The notes: a model not told the origin generated them from the letters alone. A stretch of DNA of 18,366 nucleotides from Bacillota bacterium (GCA_017431395.1 JAFRLD010000214.1:1-18366), one strand, 5' to 3'. Shown: positions 1 through 8,524, numbered from the stretch's first letter. Translations and numbers: made by a program.

Positions 1-1328
1 GCTTTCATGGATGCCGTCAGAGCGGTGATCTTATCCTTTAGCAGGGGTTTATCCGCTATGTTCAGTGTGCCTCCGAGCTCCGCTTCCTTCTCAAAAAGGA
101 TCGGGGCGAATCCGCGCAGGGCCAGGACCCGGGCGGCTTCCATACCGGCAGGACCACCACCGATGATGCAAACGGTTTCTCCATGACCACTGCGGTGCAG
201 ACGTGGGAATTCGATCTCCCGCGCGGTACGGGCCTTGACGGAGCAGCGGATCGGGAGACCGTCTCCCAGCACTCGCTCTCTGCAGTACAGGCAGCCGATG
301 CAGCGGCGGATCTGGTCCGCCTGACCAGCCTTTGCTTTATTCATGAACTCAGGGTCGGCCAGCTGGGAGCGGCCAAGGCCGACGAAATCACAGACGCCTT
401 CCTCGAGAAGCTGCTCCGCGAAGTCCGGATCCTTGATCGTGTTGGTGGCGATCACCGGGATGTTAAGGGCTTCTTTGTAAGCCTTGGCGACATGTTTTTT
501 CCAGCCCGGCTTGTAGGAGAAAGGCTCGCAGTTGGCGTCGCCGTTTCGGGCGCTCCCGTTGCTGATGTTGATGGCATCGATCCCGAGGCTCTCCAGGTAG
601 CGGGCGATCTCGATCCCTTCTTCAAGAGAGAGAAAGCCCTCGACCGGGGTCATCTCATCGCCGCACATCCGCACGAGGATAGGGAAGGCTGGACCGAGCT
701 TCGCCCGGATCCCTTCGATGATCTCGGCGATAAACCGGCAGCGGTTCTCGACGCTTCCGCCATAGGCATCCGTCCTGCGGTTATAGTATTTGCTAAAAAA
801 CTGGGCGATCAGATAGCCGTGGGCTCCATGCAGTTCGACTGCGTCATAGCCCGCCTTATAGCAGCGCACTGCGGCGTCGATGAACTTGCCTTCGATGCGC
901 TTGATATCTTCCAGGGTCATTTCCTTTGGCACCGGCCGGCCGTCCGCGATCGGAACGGCACTGGGGGCGAGATTGTCCCGTCCGGTGAACGCCGGATTGG
1001 AGGTGGCTCCTCCGTGGTGGATCTGGCAGACGATGCGGCAGTCATAGAGGTGCACGGCGTCGGTCAGCTCCTCGAGGGCGGAGATGTGATAGTCCCTCGC
1101 GATCCGCAGATTATGGATGGAAGGGATGCTGTCGATATCATCTACACCGGTGTATTCGTGGATGATCATGCCGAGGCCGCCTTTCGCGCGCTCCTGATAA
1201 TATCGGACCTGGCGCGGGGTGGGCAGACCGTCTTTATCCGCCATGTCGGTAGCCATCGGCATCATGATGCCGCGGTTTTTGATGGTCATGGAGCCGATCC
1301 GGCCCGGTGTGAACAGTTTCTCATACAT
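1..1328 (-). CDS. NADH:flavin oxidoreductase / ene-reductase of the old yellow enzyme family with C-terminal FAD/NAD(P) domain, 3' end outside window
   Basis: About 442 residues are visible; the gene runs off the window at position 1, so the C terminus is missing. Residues 1-335 form an FMN-binding TIM barrel: QIHHGG, then ELHGAHGYL followed by SKYYNRRTDAYGGS, the classic signature of Fe-S-containing members (2,4-dienoyl-CoA reductase, FldZ and BaiCD types). A cluster motif follows with cysteines at about 343, 346, 349 and 362 (CIGCLYC plus a distal Cys), expected to hold a [4Fe-4S] centre. A second dinucleotide fold starts at IIGGGPAG (about 388-395). By family, the enzyme reduces activated C=C bonds of enoates or dienoyl-CoAs in the cytoplasm, with electrons passing NAD(P)H-FAD-FeS-FMN; the actual substrate cannot be told. 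Start ATG at 1328 is chosen because GGAGG sits 8 nt upstream. It is 13 nt behind the cysteine desulfurase gene, so the two form one operon. Confidence 0.9.
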   Translation of the reverse strand, partial: MYEKLFTPGRIGSMTIKNRGIMMPMATDMADKDGLPTPRQVRYYQERAKGGLGMIIHEYTGVDDIDSIPSIHNLRIARDYHISALEELTDAVHLYDCRIVCQIHHGGATSNPAFTGRDNLAPSAVPIADGRPVPKEMTLEDIKRIEGKFIDAAVRCYKAGYDAVELHGAHGYLIAQFFSKYYNRRTDAYGGSVENRCRFIAEIIEGIRAKLGPAFPILVRMCGDEMTPVEGFLSLEEGIEIARYLESLGIDAINISNGSARNGDANCEPFSYKPGWKKHVAKAYKEALNIPVIATNTIKDPDFAEQLLEEGVCDFVGLGRSQLADPEFMNKAKAGQADQIRRCIGCLYCRERVLGDGLPIRCSVKARTAREIEFPRLHRSGHGETVCIIGGGPAGMEAARVLALRGFAPILFEKEAELGGTLNIADKPLLKDKITALTASMK

Positions 1329-1341
1329 ATCTATTTCCTCC

Positions 1342-2526
1342 TTAACAGTTCCCTCTGAGGATATTGTGATCGATGCTTTTTAGGATCTCACGGTCAATGG
1401 CGCTTAGCCCCCGGACCAGCGCGTCGATGTCATCCTTCGTGTTGAATACGCCCAGGCTGACCCTGAGGCATCCGTCGTATTTCTGGTTCTTCAGATGTTT
1501 GTGAATGAGCCCGGCGCAGTGATGGCCTGCCCGGACGGCGATATCATTCTCCCGGTCAAGGATGGCCGCCACCTCATTCGCCCGAAAGCCTTCCAGATTG
1601 AGGCTGACCACACCGGCCTGCAGCGCCCCCGGCGGAGCATGGTAGAGGGTGATCTCAGGGACCTCCGCAAGGCGTTCCAGCAGATATCCGGTCAGTTCCT
1701 CTTCGATCGCCCACGGGTCCACTCCTTTTAGCCATTCCAGAGAAGCCTGCAGGCCCCGGATCGCGACCGTATCCATGCTGGCGCATTCCATTTTCTCGGG
1801 CATGTGCTTCGGCATGGAGGGGTCTTCGGAACGGATCCCGTTGCCGCCGGTAAGGACAGGCATGAGATCAACTCCGTTACGGATAAAAAATCCCGCGATC
1901 CCGAAGGGAGCATACAGGGTCTTGTGCCCGGCGAAAGCGATGCAGTCTGCCCTGAGCTCTGCGAATCGCATGCGAAGAAGGCCCATGGCCTGCGCGGCGT
2001 CGAGCAGGGTGAAAGCCCCGTATTTTTTGGCTGCTGTGAAGATCTCCCTGGCCGGGAGCACGTAACCGGTGACGTTGCTGATCGCACTCACACAGACAAG
2101 GGAAGGGGGAGCATCGCTGAAGTCCTGCTTCATCTGCTCCAGATCGATCGAAAGGTCCTCTGCCAATGGAAGCTCCCGGACCGTGATGCCATGCCGCTCC
2201 TTGATCAGGTGCAGGGGGCGGAGCACCGCGTTATGCTCATAGGGGGAGACATAAACGGTCATTCCCGGCTCCCATCTCTGGCCGAGCAGGATCTGGTTCA
2301 GTGCTATGGTGACCGAAGGGGTGAGGGCGATCTCCGCCTGGCCTCTGGCATCGCAAAGGCTGGTCAGCCGTTTTTTCACATCCCGGATCATTTCACCTGC
2401 ATCCCGTGCCGACTGATAAGCACCACGCCCCGCGTTCACGGCATTCGTCCGGGCATACCGGTCCACGGCTTCATAGACGCATTCCGGTTTAGGGAATGTC
2501 GTTGCTCCATTATCGAGATAGATCAC
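1342..2526 (-). CDS. Cysteine desulfurase family PLP enzyme (class V aminotransferase fold)
   Basis: A 394-residue protein beginning YLDNGATTFPKP, typical of NifS/SufS-like enzymes. Visible PLP features are H98 in PYEHNAV, D176 and Q179 in LLDAAQA, and the Schiff-base lysine K202 in AGHKTLYAPFG. The persulfide cysteine is C337 in RAGHHCAG, as in the SufS-like branch with a short active-site loop. It most resembles the stand-alone cysteine desulfurase family proteins of anaerobic Firmicutes, which take sulfur from cysteine for Fe-S or thio-cofactor synthesis; no IscU/SufU scaffold lies beside it. The start is GTG at 2526: AAGGAG lies 6 nt upstream, and the ATG two bases earlier is followed at once by TGA. 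The stop codon TAA overlaps the Shine-Dalgarno site of the downstream ene-reductase, suggesting translational coupling. Selenocysteine lyase or cysteine sulfinate activity is possible. Confidence 0.9.
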   Translation of the reverse strand: MIYLDNGATTFPKPECVYEAVDRYARTNAVNAGRGAYQSARDAGEMIRDVKKRLTSLCDARGQAEIALTPSVTIALNQILLGQRWEPGMTVYVSPYEHNAVLRPLHLIKERHGITVRELPLAEDLSIDLEQMKQDFSDAPPSLVCVSAISNVTGYVLPAREIFTAAKKYGAFTLLDAAQAMGLLRMRFAELRADCIAFAGHKTLYAPFGIAGFFIRNGVDLMPVLTGGNGIRSEDPSMPKHMPEKMECASMDTVAIRGLQASLEWLKGVDPWAIEEELTGYLLERLAEVPEITLYHAPPGALQAGVVSLNLEGFRANEVAAILDRENDIAVRAGHHCAGLIHKHLKNQKYDGCLRVSLGVFNTKDDIDALVRGLSAIDREILKSIDHNILRGNC

Positions 2527-2567
2527 ATCAGACTCCTTGGCTGGATTACACTAATTATTCTGAAAAC

Positions 2568-2576
2568 ATTGTAGCA
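2568..2576 (-). promoter_or_regulatory. Candidate extended -10 promoter for the cysteine desulfurase / ene-reductase operon
   Basis: On the minus strand TGC is followed directly by TACAAT, an extended -10 element (2576 to 2568). No good -35 hexamer lies 16-18 bp upstream, which extended -10 promoters can tolerate. Transcription would begin near 2561, leaving a leader of about 35 nt before the GTG start. Confidence 0.45.
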
Positions 2577-2676
2577 TAAAAATACAAAAATCTAATAGAA
2601 GAAATCAATAATTGTGAGCCCCTTAACGGAAAAACTGATGTAATCGGTTTCATCGGGGAAAGCGCTGAAGTTAGAC

Positions 2677-2706
2677 TTGATTAACCGCAAATATGGTATG
2701 TATATT
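2677..2706 (+). promoter_or_regulatory. Candidate sigma-A promoter of the hydrogenase operon
   Basis: TTGATT (2677-2682) and TATATT (2701-2706) are separated by 18 bp; the start would be near 2713, giving a leader of about 50 nt. The rest of the 238-bp divergent region 2527-2764 is AT-rich. I saw no convincing operator in it; in particular no full Rex-type palindrome. Confidence 0.45.
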
Positions 2707-2764
2707 GGTTTCAGAAGAGCAAGATTATTTCCGATTGTTTGTATGAAATGAGGTAGATTAAGAA

Positions 2765-4618
2765 ATGAGCAGATTGGAATTCAAGCAGAAGAGCCAGGCC
2801 CAGAAGGAGGTCGAAGCTCTGTACGGAGACATCCAGCGCAGAGTCATCGCCAGCCCGCCTAGCCAGTGTCAGGTAGACCTGACCTGTTCCTTCCTGAAGC
2901 TTTGCCAGGCACAGTCCTGCGGGAAATGTGTCCCCTGCAGAGCCGGCGTCAACCAGATGATCAGGATCCTGGAGAAGATCCTCGATCTGGACGAGCCAGC
3001 CTCACTGGACGATCTGAGTTTGCTGCAGAAGACGGCGGAGTCCGTCCGCGATTCGTCTGACTGCGCAGTCGGCACAGAGACCGCAGAGATCATGCTGAAG
3101 AGCCTGCGCAGCTTCGAGGATGACTATATCTCCCATATCGAGAACAAACGTTGTTCCGACAACGTGCTTGATATGAGAAATACCGTTCCATGCGTGGCCA
3201 AGTGTCCGGCAGAAGTCGATATCCCGGGATACATTTCCCTGATCAAGGCCGGACGCTATGACGATGCGGTCAAGCTGATCCGAAAGGACAATCCGTTCCC
3301 GACCGTATGCGCATTGATCTGCGAGCATCCATGCGAAGGACACTGCAGAAGAAATATCCTTGACGCTTCTATTAATATCAGAGGGCTGAAGATGTTCGCC
3401 GTGGACAACTGCTCCGAAGTGGTCCCGATCCCGGACAAGATGGAAGCCACCGGCAAAAAGATCGCCATCGTCGGCGGCGGCCCGAGCGGACTCACCGCGG
3501 CATATTATCTGACCCTGATGGGCCATGAATGCAAGATCTACGAGAGAAGGGCGCAGCTTGGTGGTATGCTTCGTTACGGCATCCCCAGCTACCGTCTGCC
3601 GAGGCACCGTCTGGACTGGGACATCAGATCCATTCTCTCTGCGGGTATAGAAGTTGAGCTGAACGCGGACATCAATACAGAGGAAGCGGTCAGCAAACTG
3701 ATGAAGGAAAACGATGCGGTCTATGTGGCTATCGGAGCCCACAACTATAAGATGATCGGGATCGAAGGCGAAGAGAGCAAGGGCGTTCTCTCTGCAGTCG
3801 ATATGCTCCGCGGCATCGGTGATGATAAAATGCCGGATTTCAAGGGCAAGAGAGTCGTGGTCGTCGGCGGCGGCAACGTGGCGATGGACGTCGCGAGAAC
3901 CGCCATGCGTCTCGGCGCATCCCATGTGGATATCGCCTATAGAAGACGCAAGGTCGATATGACTGCGCTGCCGGAGGAGATCGACGGCGCGATCGCAGAG
4001 GGCTGCCGGCTTCTGGAGCTGAGGACCCCGGTGCGGATCGAATCCGATGAAGAGGGCAACGTGAAGGCACTGGTCGTCAAGCCGCAGAAGGTCGGACCAT
4101 ATGATGCTTCCGGACGTCCGAAATCCTTCCCGGCACAGAAAGAGGAACAGGTCCTGCCGTGTGACATCGTCGTTGGTGCGATCGGACAGGAGATCGATTC
4201 CGAAGTTTTTGAGAAGGCCGGTGTATCCGTGCTTTGGAAAAAACTGAACACGGATGAGTCCATGGCCGTTGAGGGCATGGAAGGCGTCTTCGCCGGAGGC
4301 GACAGCGTGACCGGTCCGTCGACCGTCATCAACGCCATCGCACAGGGCAGGGTCGCTGCTGCGAACATCGATAATTACCTCGGATACAACCACGAGATCA
4401 AGGTAGAACTGGATATTCCGGATCCGGATCTGACGGATTATATCCCATGCGGCAGATCCGAGCTCACATCCCGTTATCCGGATGAAAGAAACAGAGACTT
4501 TGACGGATTCGAGAACGGCCTGCTCTTAGAGGAGGCGATCCAGGAAGCCGGGCGCTGCCTGAGATGCGATTGCAATAACCTCGGTGCATTCAGAGGAGGG
4601 AGGCACACATCATGGTAA
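2765..4618 (+). CDS. Hydrogenase-linked NAD(P) oxidoreductase: NuoF C-terminal Fe-S domain fused to a GltD/NfnB-like FAD module
   Basis: A 617-residue fusion. Residues 35-125 match only the Fe-S tail of NuoF/HydB: C52, C55 and C58 in SCGKCVPCRAG, with a distal C100. The FMN and NADH-binding part of NuoF is absent. Residues 140-200 are the Cys-rich N-terminal cluster domain of glutamate synthase small subunits (C143, C147, C182, C186, C190, C194). FAD binding begins at IVGGGPSG (235-242). A second Rossmann motif, VVVVGGGNVAMD (364-375), precedes AYRRRK (391-396), where arginines in relatives contact the NADPH phosphate. A C-terminal CLRCDC (598-603) may hold further Fe-S. No glutamate synthase large subunit is nearby; the hydrogenase gene overlaps by 7 nt, so the likely job is passing electrons between NAD(P)H and hydrogenase. 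It could be part of a flavin-based bifurcating complex, but that is inference. The Shine-Dalgarno site is GAGGT, 10 nt before the ATG. Confidence 0.85.
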   Translation: MSRLEFKQKSQAQKEVEALYGDIQRRVIASPPSQCQVDLTCSFLKLCQAQSCGKCVPCRAGVNQMIRILEKILDLDEPASLDDLSLLQKTAESVRDSSDCAVGTETAEIMLKSLRSFEDDYISHIENKRCSDNVLDMRNTVPCVAKCPAEVDIPGYISLIKAGRYDDAVKLIRKDNPFPTVCALICEHPCEGHCRRNILDASINIRGLKMFAVDNCSEVVPIPDKMEATGKKIAIVGGGPSGLTAAYYLTLMGHECKIYERRAQLGGMLRYGIPSYRLPRHRLDWDIRSILSAGIEVELNADINTEEAVSKLMKENDAVYVAIGAHNYKMIGIEGEESKGVLSAVDMLRGIGDDKMPDFKGKRVVVVGGGNVAMDVARTAMRLGASHVDIAYRRRKVDMTALPEEIDGAIAEGCRLLELRTPVRIESDEEGNVKALVVKPQKVGPYDASGRPKSFPAQKEEQVLPCDIVVGAIGQEIDSEVFEKAGVSVLWKKLNTDESMAVEGMEGVFAGGDSVTGPSTVINAIAQGRVAAANIDNYLGYNHEIKVELDIPDPDLTDYIPCGRSELTSRYPDERNRDFDGFENGLLLEEAIQEAGRCLRCDCNNLGAFRGGRHTSW

Positions 4619-6330
4619 ATATCACGATCAATGGAAGAAAAACCAGCGTACAGGAAGGAACGACCATCCTGAATGCGGCCCAGAACGTTGGTGTGGAGAT
4701 CCCGCACCTGTGCTACTGGGAGGATCTGAACGAGATCGGTGCCTGCCGTATTTGCGTCGTCGAGCTGGAGGGAAAAGACAAGCTGGTCTCCTCCTGCAAT
4801 ACCGAAGTCGAAGAAGGCATGGTGATCCACACCAACAGCCCGAAAGTCCGTCAGGCCAGAAAGATCAACGTCCACCTGTTGCTCTCAGAGCATGACTGTC
4901 AGTGTGCGACCTGCCCCAGAAGCGGCAATTGCATGTTACAGACGATCGCCAGAGATCTCGGTGTCGTTACCGCTTTCTATGAGAACAATTGTGACGATTA
5001 TCGCTGGGACAAATCCTTCCCGCTGATCCGCAACGCGGCCAAGTGCATCACCTGCATGCGCTGCGTCCAGGTATGCGAGAAGATCCAGACCATGAACGTC
5101 TGGGAAAAAGTGGGTTCCTCCTTCCGTACTTCCGTAGGTGTTACGGATGGTGTGGACATCAATGACGCAAACTGCACGCTTTGCGGACAGTGCATCACGC
5201 ACTGCCCGGTCGGCGCCCTGACAGAGCGCAGCGATACGACCAAGGTGCTGGATGCTTTGGCGGATCCGGACGTAGTCACTATGGTCCAGTTCGCACCGGC
5301 GGTCCGTGTCGCCTGGGGAGAGAAGGTCGGCATGAGCAGGGTGGAGCAGACCACCGGCAAGCTGGTGGCAGCCCTGAAGCAGATCGGTTTCGATTACGTC
5401 TTCGATACGGTCTATTCCGCGGATATGACCATCATGGAAGAAGGAAGCGAACTGATCCAGAGACTTGGGGAGAAGAAAGAACACCAGTGGCCGATGTTCA
5501 CCTCCTGCTGCCCGGGCTGGCTGCGGTTCGTCCAGCTCGAGTTCCCGGAATTCATCCCGAACCTGTCCACGGCGAAGTCGCCTCAGCAGATGTTCGGCGC
5601 GATCAGCAAAACCTATATCGCGGAGAAGATGGGTGTGGACCCGGCGAAAATATTCTCCGTTTCTATCATGCCGTGTACGGCCAAGAAATATGAGTGCGAT
5701 GTGGATGTGCTGAATGATTCCGGTTTCCGGGATGTCGATCTAGTCCTGACGACGAGAGAGCTTGACCGGCTGATCACGATCGACGGGATCAAAGCAGCCC
5801 AGCTTCCGGAAGAGCCATTCGACGATTTCTTCGGGGAAGGCACAGGCGCAGGCGTCATCTTCGGCGCCACCGGCGGCGTCATGGAAGCGGCTCTTCGTTC
5901 CGCATATTTCCTGATCACAGGAGAGAATCCTCCGGTCAATGCGTTCCGGAACGTCCGGGGCATGGACGGCTGGAAGGAGGCGACCTTCACCGTGGCGGGG
6001 ATCAATCTCCGCGTGGCCATCACCAACGGACTCGGCAATGCGCGCAAGCTCCTGAATGCCATCAAAGCCGGTGAAGTCCAGTATGATTTCGTTGAAGTCA
6101 TGGCCTGTCCGGGCGGCTGCGCAGGCGGCGGCGGACAGCCGATCCACGACGGGACCGAGATGGCACAGCTTCGTGGCAATGAGCTGTACAATATAGATAA
6201 CACATTGAACGTCCGGTTCTCCCACGAGAATCCTACCGTACTCATGTCCTATCAGGAATACTTCGGCGAGCCGAATTCCGAGCGGGCACATCATCTGCTG
6301 CACACGGACGTGCATCAGTGGAATCTGTAA
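4612..6330 (+). CDS. hydA: [FeFe]-hydrogenase, group A, M3-type domain layout
   Basis: A complete 572-residue catalytic subunit that makes or oxidises H2 in the cytoplasm. Domains in order: plant-type [2Fe-2S] (C34, C45, C48, C62); His-ligated [4Fe-4S] (H94, C98, C101, C107); two ferredoxin clusters (C145, C148, C151, C155 and C188, C191, C194, C198); and the H-cluster domain with all three signatures: TSCCPGW (C299/C300), MPCTAKKYE (C354) and EVMACPGGCAGGGGQP (C499, C503). The proton-relay cysteine C299 and a serine in LSTAKSPQQ are kept, so activity is expected. Length and layout match clostridial CpI-type enzymes rather than HydA of trimeric HydABC, which has an additional C-terminal cluster. 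The ATG lies inside the end of the preceding gene (ATGGTAA overlap), with GGAGGGAGG just upstream. Maturases HydE, HydF and HydG are not in the window. A terminator follows 31 nt after the stop. Confidence 0.96.
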   Translation: MVNITINGRKTSVQEGTTILNAAQNVGVEIPHLCYWEDLNEIGACRICVVELEGKDKLVSSCNTEVEEGMVIHTNSPKVRQARKINVHLLLSEHDCQCATCPRSGNCMLQTIARDLGVVTAFYENNCDDYRWDKSFPLIRNAAKCITCMRCVQVCEKIQTMNVWEKVGSSFRTSVGVTDGVDINDANCTLCGQCITHCPVGALTERSDTTKVLDALADPDVVTMVQFAPAVRVAWGEKVGMSRVEQTTGKLVAALKQIGFDYVFDTVYSADMTIMEEGSELIQRLGEKKEHQWPMFTSCCPGWLRFVQLEFPEFIPNLSTAKSPQQMFGAISKTYIAEKMGVDPAKIFSVSIMPCTAKKYECDVDVLNDSGFRDVDLVLTTRELDRLITIDGIKAAQLPEEPFDDFFGEGTGAGVIFGATGGVMEAALRSAYFLITGENPPVNAFRNVRGMDGWKEATFTVAGINLRVAITNGLGNARKLLNAIKAGEVQYDFVEVMACPGGCAGGGGQPIHDGTEMAQLRGNELYNIDNTLNVRFSHENPTVLMSYQEYFGEPNSERAHHLLHTDVHQWNL

Positions 6331-6361
6331 TCAACGGATCCGATCCGACTCATTTCGAAGG

Positions 6362-6409
6362 GGCTGCTGCACTGGACATCTGAGGATGTCGAGGCAGCAG
6401 CCTTTTTTT
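6362..6409 (+). terminator. Rho-independent terminator of the hydrogenase operon
   Basis: GGCTGCTGC (6362-6370) pairs perfectly with GCAGCAGCC (6394-6402) and is followed by seven T. Inside it GACATC and GATGTC form a second stem, giving one long hairpin with a small bulge. Confidence 0.92.
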
Positions 6410-6447
6410 GGTGCGAGGATCGCGGGCAACCCACAATTTCTTTCACG

Positions 6448-6476
6448 TTGCCATAACCCCGGCAGTGTTGTATAAT
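6448..6476 (+). promoter_or_regulatory. Sigma-A promoter for the small membrane protein / dsdA / thioesterase operon
   Basis: TTGCCA (6448-6453), a spacer of exactly 17 bp, and a perfect TATAAT (6471-6476). The predicted start near 6483 gives a leader of about 28 nt. It stands just after the hydrogenase terminator. Confidence 0.85.
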
Positions 6477-6510
6477 AACTATAACTAACGAAATATTGGA
6501 GGAAAGACTA

Positions 6511-6678
6511 TTGAGCAGCAAGAAATTCACTAAGAGCAAACAGGCCCCGGTACAGCAGGAGGAAAGACATAGATATAAGAGTGTCAATTCCCCCGGCAAG
6601 GTATGGGCGGTCCGTATCGTCGTGATCCTGCTCTGCATCGCAGTAGCAGTCACACTGATTCCGTCGGTATTCTTCTAA
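6511..6678 (+). CDS. Small single-span membrane protein, unknown function
   Basis: A 55-residue protein that I do not recognise. The first 35 residues are hydrophilic and basic (SSKKFTKSK, then EERHRYKS); residues about 34-53 form one hydrophobic helix ([18 protein letters not shown]), and the chain ends PSVFF. By the positive-inside rule the N terminus is cytoplasmic. The start is taken as TTG at 6511 because GGAGG (6498-6502) lies 8 nt upstream; an earlier in-frame TTG at 6496 would overlap that ribosome site. It is first in an operon, 25 nt before dsdA, and immediately downstream of a near-consensus promoter, so it is probably well expressed. It could be a small membrane regulator or a leader ORF; nothing decides this. 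Confidence 0.65.
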   Translation: MSSKKFTKSKQAPVQQEERHRYKSVNSPGKVWAVRIVVILLCIAVAVTLIPSVFF

Positions 6679-6703
6679 ATCTGATACAGACAGGAGCATC
6701 GAA

Positions 6704-8023
6704 GTGTTAGATATTGAGAAACTGAAGAAGGAGATCCCGATCACAGAGGAGATCGCAGCTTGCCGTGAGCTTCTGTGGAACAATCCGGGTTGCCGCCATC
6801 ACGAAGACGCAGCGCCCTCAGAAGAGCCTATCGTCGATATCGATGAGGCAGAAGCCAGGCTGCTCCGGTTCGCACCGTACATAGAGAAGGTCTATCCGGA
6901 CGTGCTGGAGGGGATCATCGAATCGGATCTGACCGAGATCCCGGAGATGAAAGAAGCTTTGGCAATGGACACAGAAGGCGTACTGGAACCGGTCGAGCTG
7001 CCGGGAAGGCTCTTCCTTAAGTGTGACAGCCATCTGCCGATCTCCGGTTCCGTCAAGGCCCGGGGAGGGATCTATGAGGTGTTGAAATTTGCCGAGCAGG
7101 TCGCCATGGAGAATGGCATGCTGACCGAAGAGGACGATTACAGCATCCTGGCAGAGCCCCGGTTCAGAGATCTCTTCAGCAGATACAGCGTTGCGGTCGG
7201 CTCGACAGGGAATCTGGGCCTTTCGATCGGGATCATGAGCGCGAAACTGGGCTTTCAGGTGACCGTGCATATGTCGGCGGATGCCCGCCAGTGGAAGAAG
7301 GATATGCTGCGCAGCCAGGGCGTCATAGTGAAAGAATATCCGGATGATTATGAAGCAGCGGTCGCGCAGGGAAGACGGGAGGCAGAGGAAGACCCGAACT
7401 GTCATTTCGTTGATGATGAGAACTCTCTGGACCTCTTCGCAGGCTACTCTGTGGCAGGCAAACGTCTGAAGCAGCAGCTTGAGGCGAGGGGGATCACCAT
7501 CGATGAGGAGCACCGGCTGTATGTATATCTCCCCTGCGGCGTCGGCGGCGCACCGGGCGGCGTGACATACGGGATCAAAGAGTATTTCGGCGATGATGCC
7601 TACTGCTTCTTCGCGGAGCCTACCCATGCACCATGCATGACTCTGGGCCTCGCCACAGGATTACATAACCGGATTTCTGTTAAGGATGTAGGGATCGATG
7701 GCCGGACCGAAGCCGACGGGCTCGCTGTGGGAAGGGCGTCCGCATTGGTCGCAGATGCGATGGAATCAAGGCTGGACGGCTGCTTCACGGTGGATGACAG
7801 CAGACTTTATCCCTATCTGGCGATCCTGAAGGATACGGAGGATCTATTCATCGAACCATCTGCCTGCGCAGGTTTCGCAGGACTGAAATATATAGCCGAA
7901 GGCCAGGCGAACGTCCCGGCGCCGGATGAGGATTCGATCCACATCGTATGGGCGACCGGCGGGAGCATGGTCCCGGAGGAAGAAAAAAACAGTTATTACA
8001 TAAAAGGAAAAATGGAGGTATGA
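6704..8023 (+). CDS. dsdA: D-serine dehydratase (D-serine ammonia-lyase)
   Basis: A 439-residue PLP enzyme of fold type II, close to the 442 residues of the E. coli enzyme. It deaminates D-serine (more slowly D-threonine) to pyruvate (or 2-oxobutyrate) and ammonia. Visible features are [20 protein letters not shown] with Schiff-base lysine K118, the substrate loop GSTGNLGLS (166-174), and the phosphate-binding glycine loop [10 protein letters not shown] (277-286). The start is GTG at 6704, with AGGAG 7 nt upstream. No dsdC regulator or dsdX permease is adjacent, unlike in enterobacteria, so it may serve to detoxify D-serine that disturbs cell-wall synthesis, or to use it as carbon and nitrogen. 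It shares an operon with the small membrane protein before it and the thioesterase after it (1-nt gap). Confidence 0.95.
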   Translation: MLDIEKLKKEIPITEEIAACRELLWNNPGCRHHEDAAPSEEPIVDIDEAEARLLRFAPYIEKVYPDVLEGIIESDLTEIPEMKEALAMDTEGVLEPVELPGRLFLKCDSHLPISGSVKARGGIYEVLKFAEQVAMENGMLTEEDDYSILAEPRFRDLFSRYSVAVGSTGNLGLSIGIMSAKLGFQVTVHMSADARQWKKDMLRSQGVIVKEYPDDYEAAVAQGRREAEEDPNCHFVDDENSLDLFAGYSVAGKRLKQQLEARGITIDEEHRLYVYLPCGVGGAPGGVTYGIKEYFGDDAYCFFAEPTHAPCMTLGLATGLHNRISVKDVGIDGRTEADGLAVGRASALVADAMESRLDGCFTVDDSRLYPYLAILKDTEDLFIEPSACAGFAGLKYIAEGQANVPAPDEDSIHIVWATGGSMVPEEEKNSYYIKGKMEV

Positions 8024-8024
8024 C

Positions 8025-8510
8025 ATGATTGGTTGGAAATCATTGACAGACGAAGAAGGCCAGAAGCTGATGGAAAAACACATGGAAGAGACCATGTATC
8101 AGAATAACATCGAACAGGAAGACCGGATCAACGGTATGATGATGTGCTCTGCCGGTACGTGTTCTTTCGAGGAGCAGGCCATGACATTTGAATACCCGGT
8201 AAAAAACTGGATGGTAAACCGGGTAGGACAGCTTCACGGCGGAATCATCTGCACGGCTTTCGATCAGGTGATCGCAGCAGTAGCAAGGTTTTATGCCGGT
8301 GAGAATTTCGCACCGACGGTCAGCCTTAATGTGAACTATGTACGGCCTATGATGGAAGGCGATACACTTGTCGTGACAGCGAAAGCCACCTCCATCGGTA
8401 AACGGCTGACCCATCTTGCCGGAGACGCTTACTCCAAGAAGACCGGAAAACTGATCGCTACCGCTACCGCTGTGCATATGAATATCGATACGGACAAAGA
8501 ACATAAATAA
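8025..8510 (+). CDS. PaaI-family hotdog-fold acyl-CoA thioesterase
   Basis: 161 residues. The hotdog signature is GQLHGGIICTAFDQ (68-81), with the HGG loop at 71-73 and an acidic residue D80 at the usual catalytic helix position. NVNYVRPMMEGDTL (102-115) is the conserved strand-turn after it. Family members hydrolyse small acyl- or aryl-CoA thioesters in the cytoplasm, usually as tetramers; the substrate is not evident. The N-terminal 45 residues, rich in Glu and Met, are longer than in minimal PaaI proteins. ATG at 8025 follows the dsdA stop by one base, and GGAGGT (8014-8019) lies inside the end of dsdA, so translation is coupled. No metabolic link to D-serine is obvious. Confidence 0.82.
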   Translation: MIGWKSLTDEEGQKLMEKHMEETMYQNNIEQEDRINGMMMCSAGTCSFEEQAMTFEYPVKNWMVNRVGQLHGGIICTAFDQVIAAVARFYAGENFAPTVSLNVNYVRPMMEGDTLVVTAKATSIGKRLTHLAGDAYSKKTGKLIATATAVHMNIDTDKEHK

Positions 8511-8524
8511 ATCGCACATTGGAG

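Noticed and set aside
183..1358. A 391-codon open frame on the plus strand
   Set aside because: It is antisense to the ene-reductase, whose minus-strand translation carries complete family motifs; the plus frame has no recognisable domain and no ribosome site.
2526..2528. ATG two bases upstream of the desulfurase GTG start
   Set aside because: It is out of frame and followed at once by TGA, so it cannot start the protein.
2527..2764. Search for a Rex or other palindromic operator before the hydrogenase genes
   Set aside because: TTGATTAACCGCAA (2677-2690) has outer TTG/CAA symmetry but does not match the 18-bp Rex pattern; no other convincing dyad was found.
3002..4393. A 463-codon minus-strand frame across the GltD-like gene
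   Set aside because: Shadow of a gene with intact motifs on the plus strand; same biased composition as the other antisense frames.
5181..5713. Alternative plus-strand frames inside hydA
   Set aside because: They overlap the H-cluster coding region, which has all expected cysteines in the main frame; no sign of frameshift or programmed recoding.
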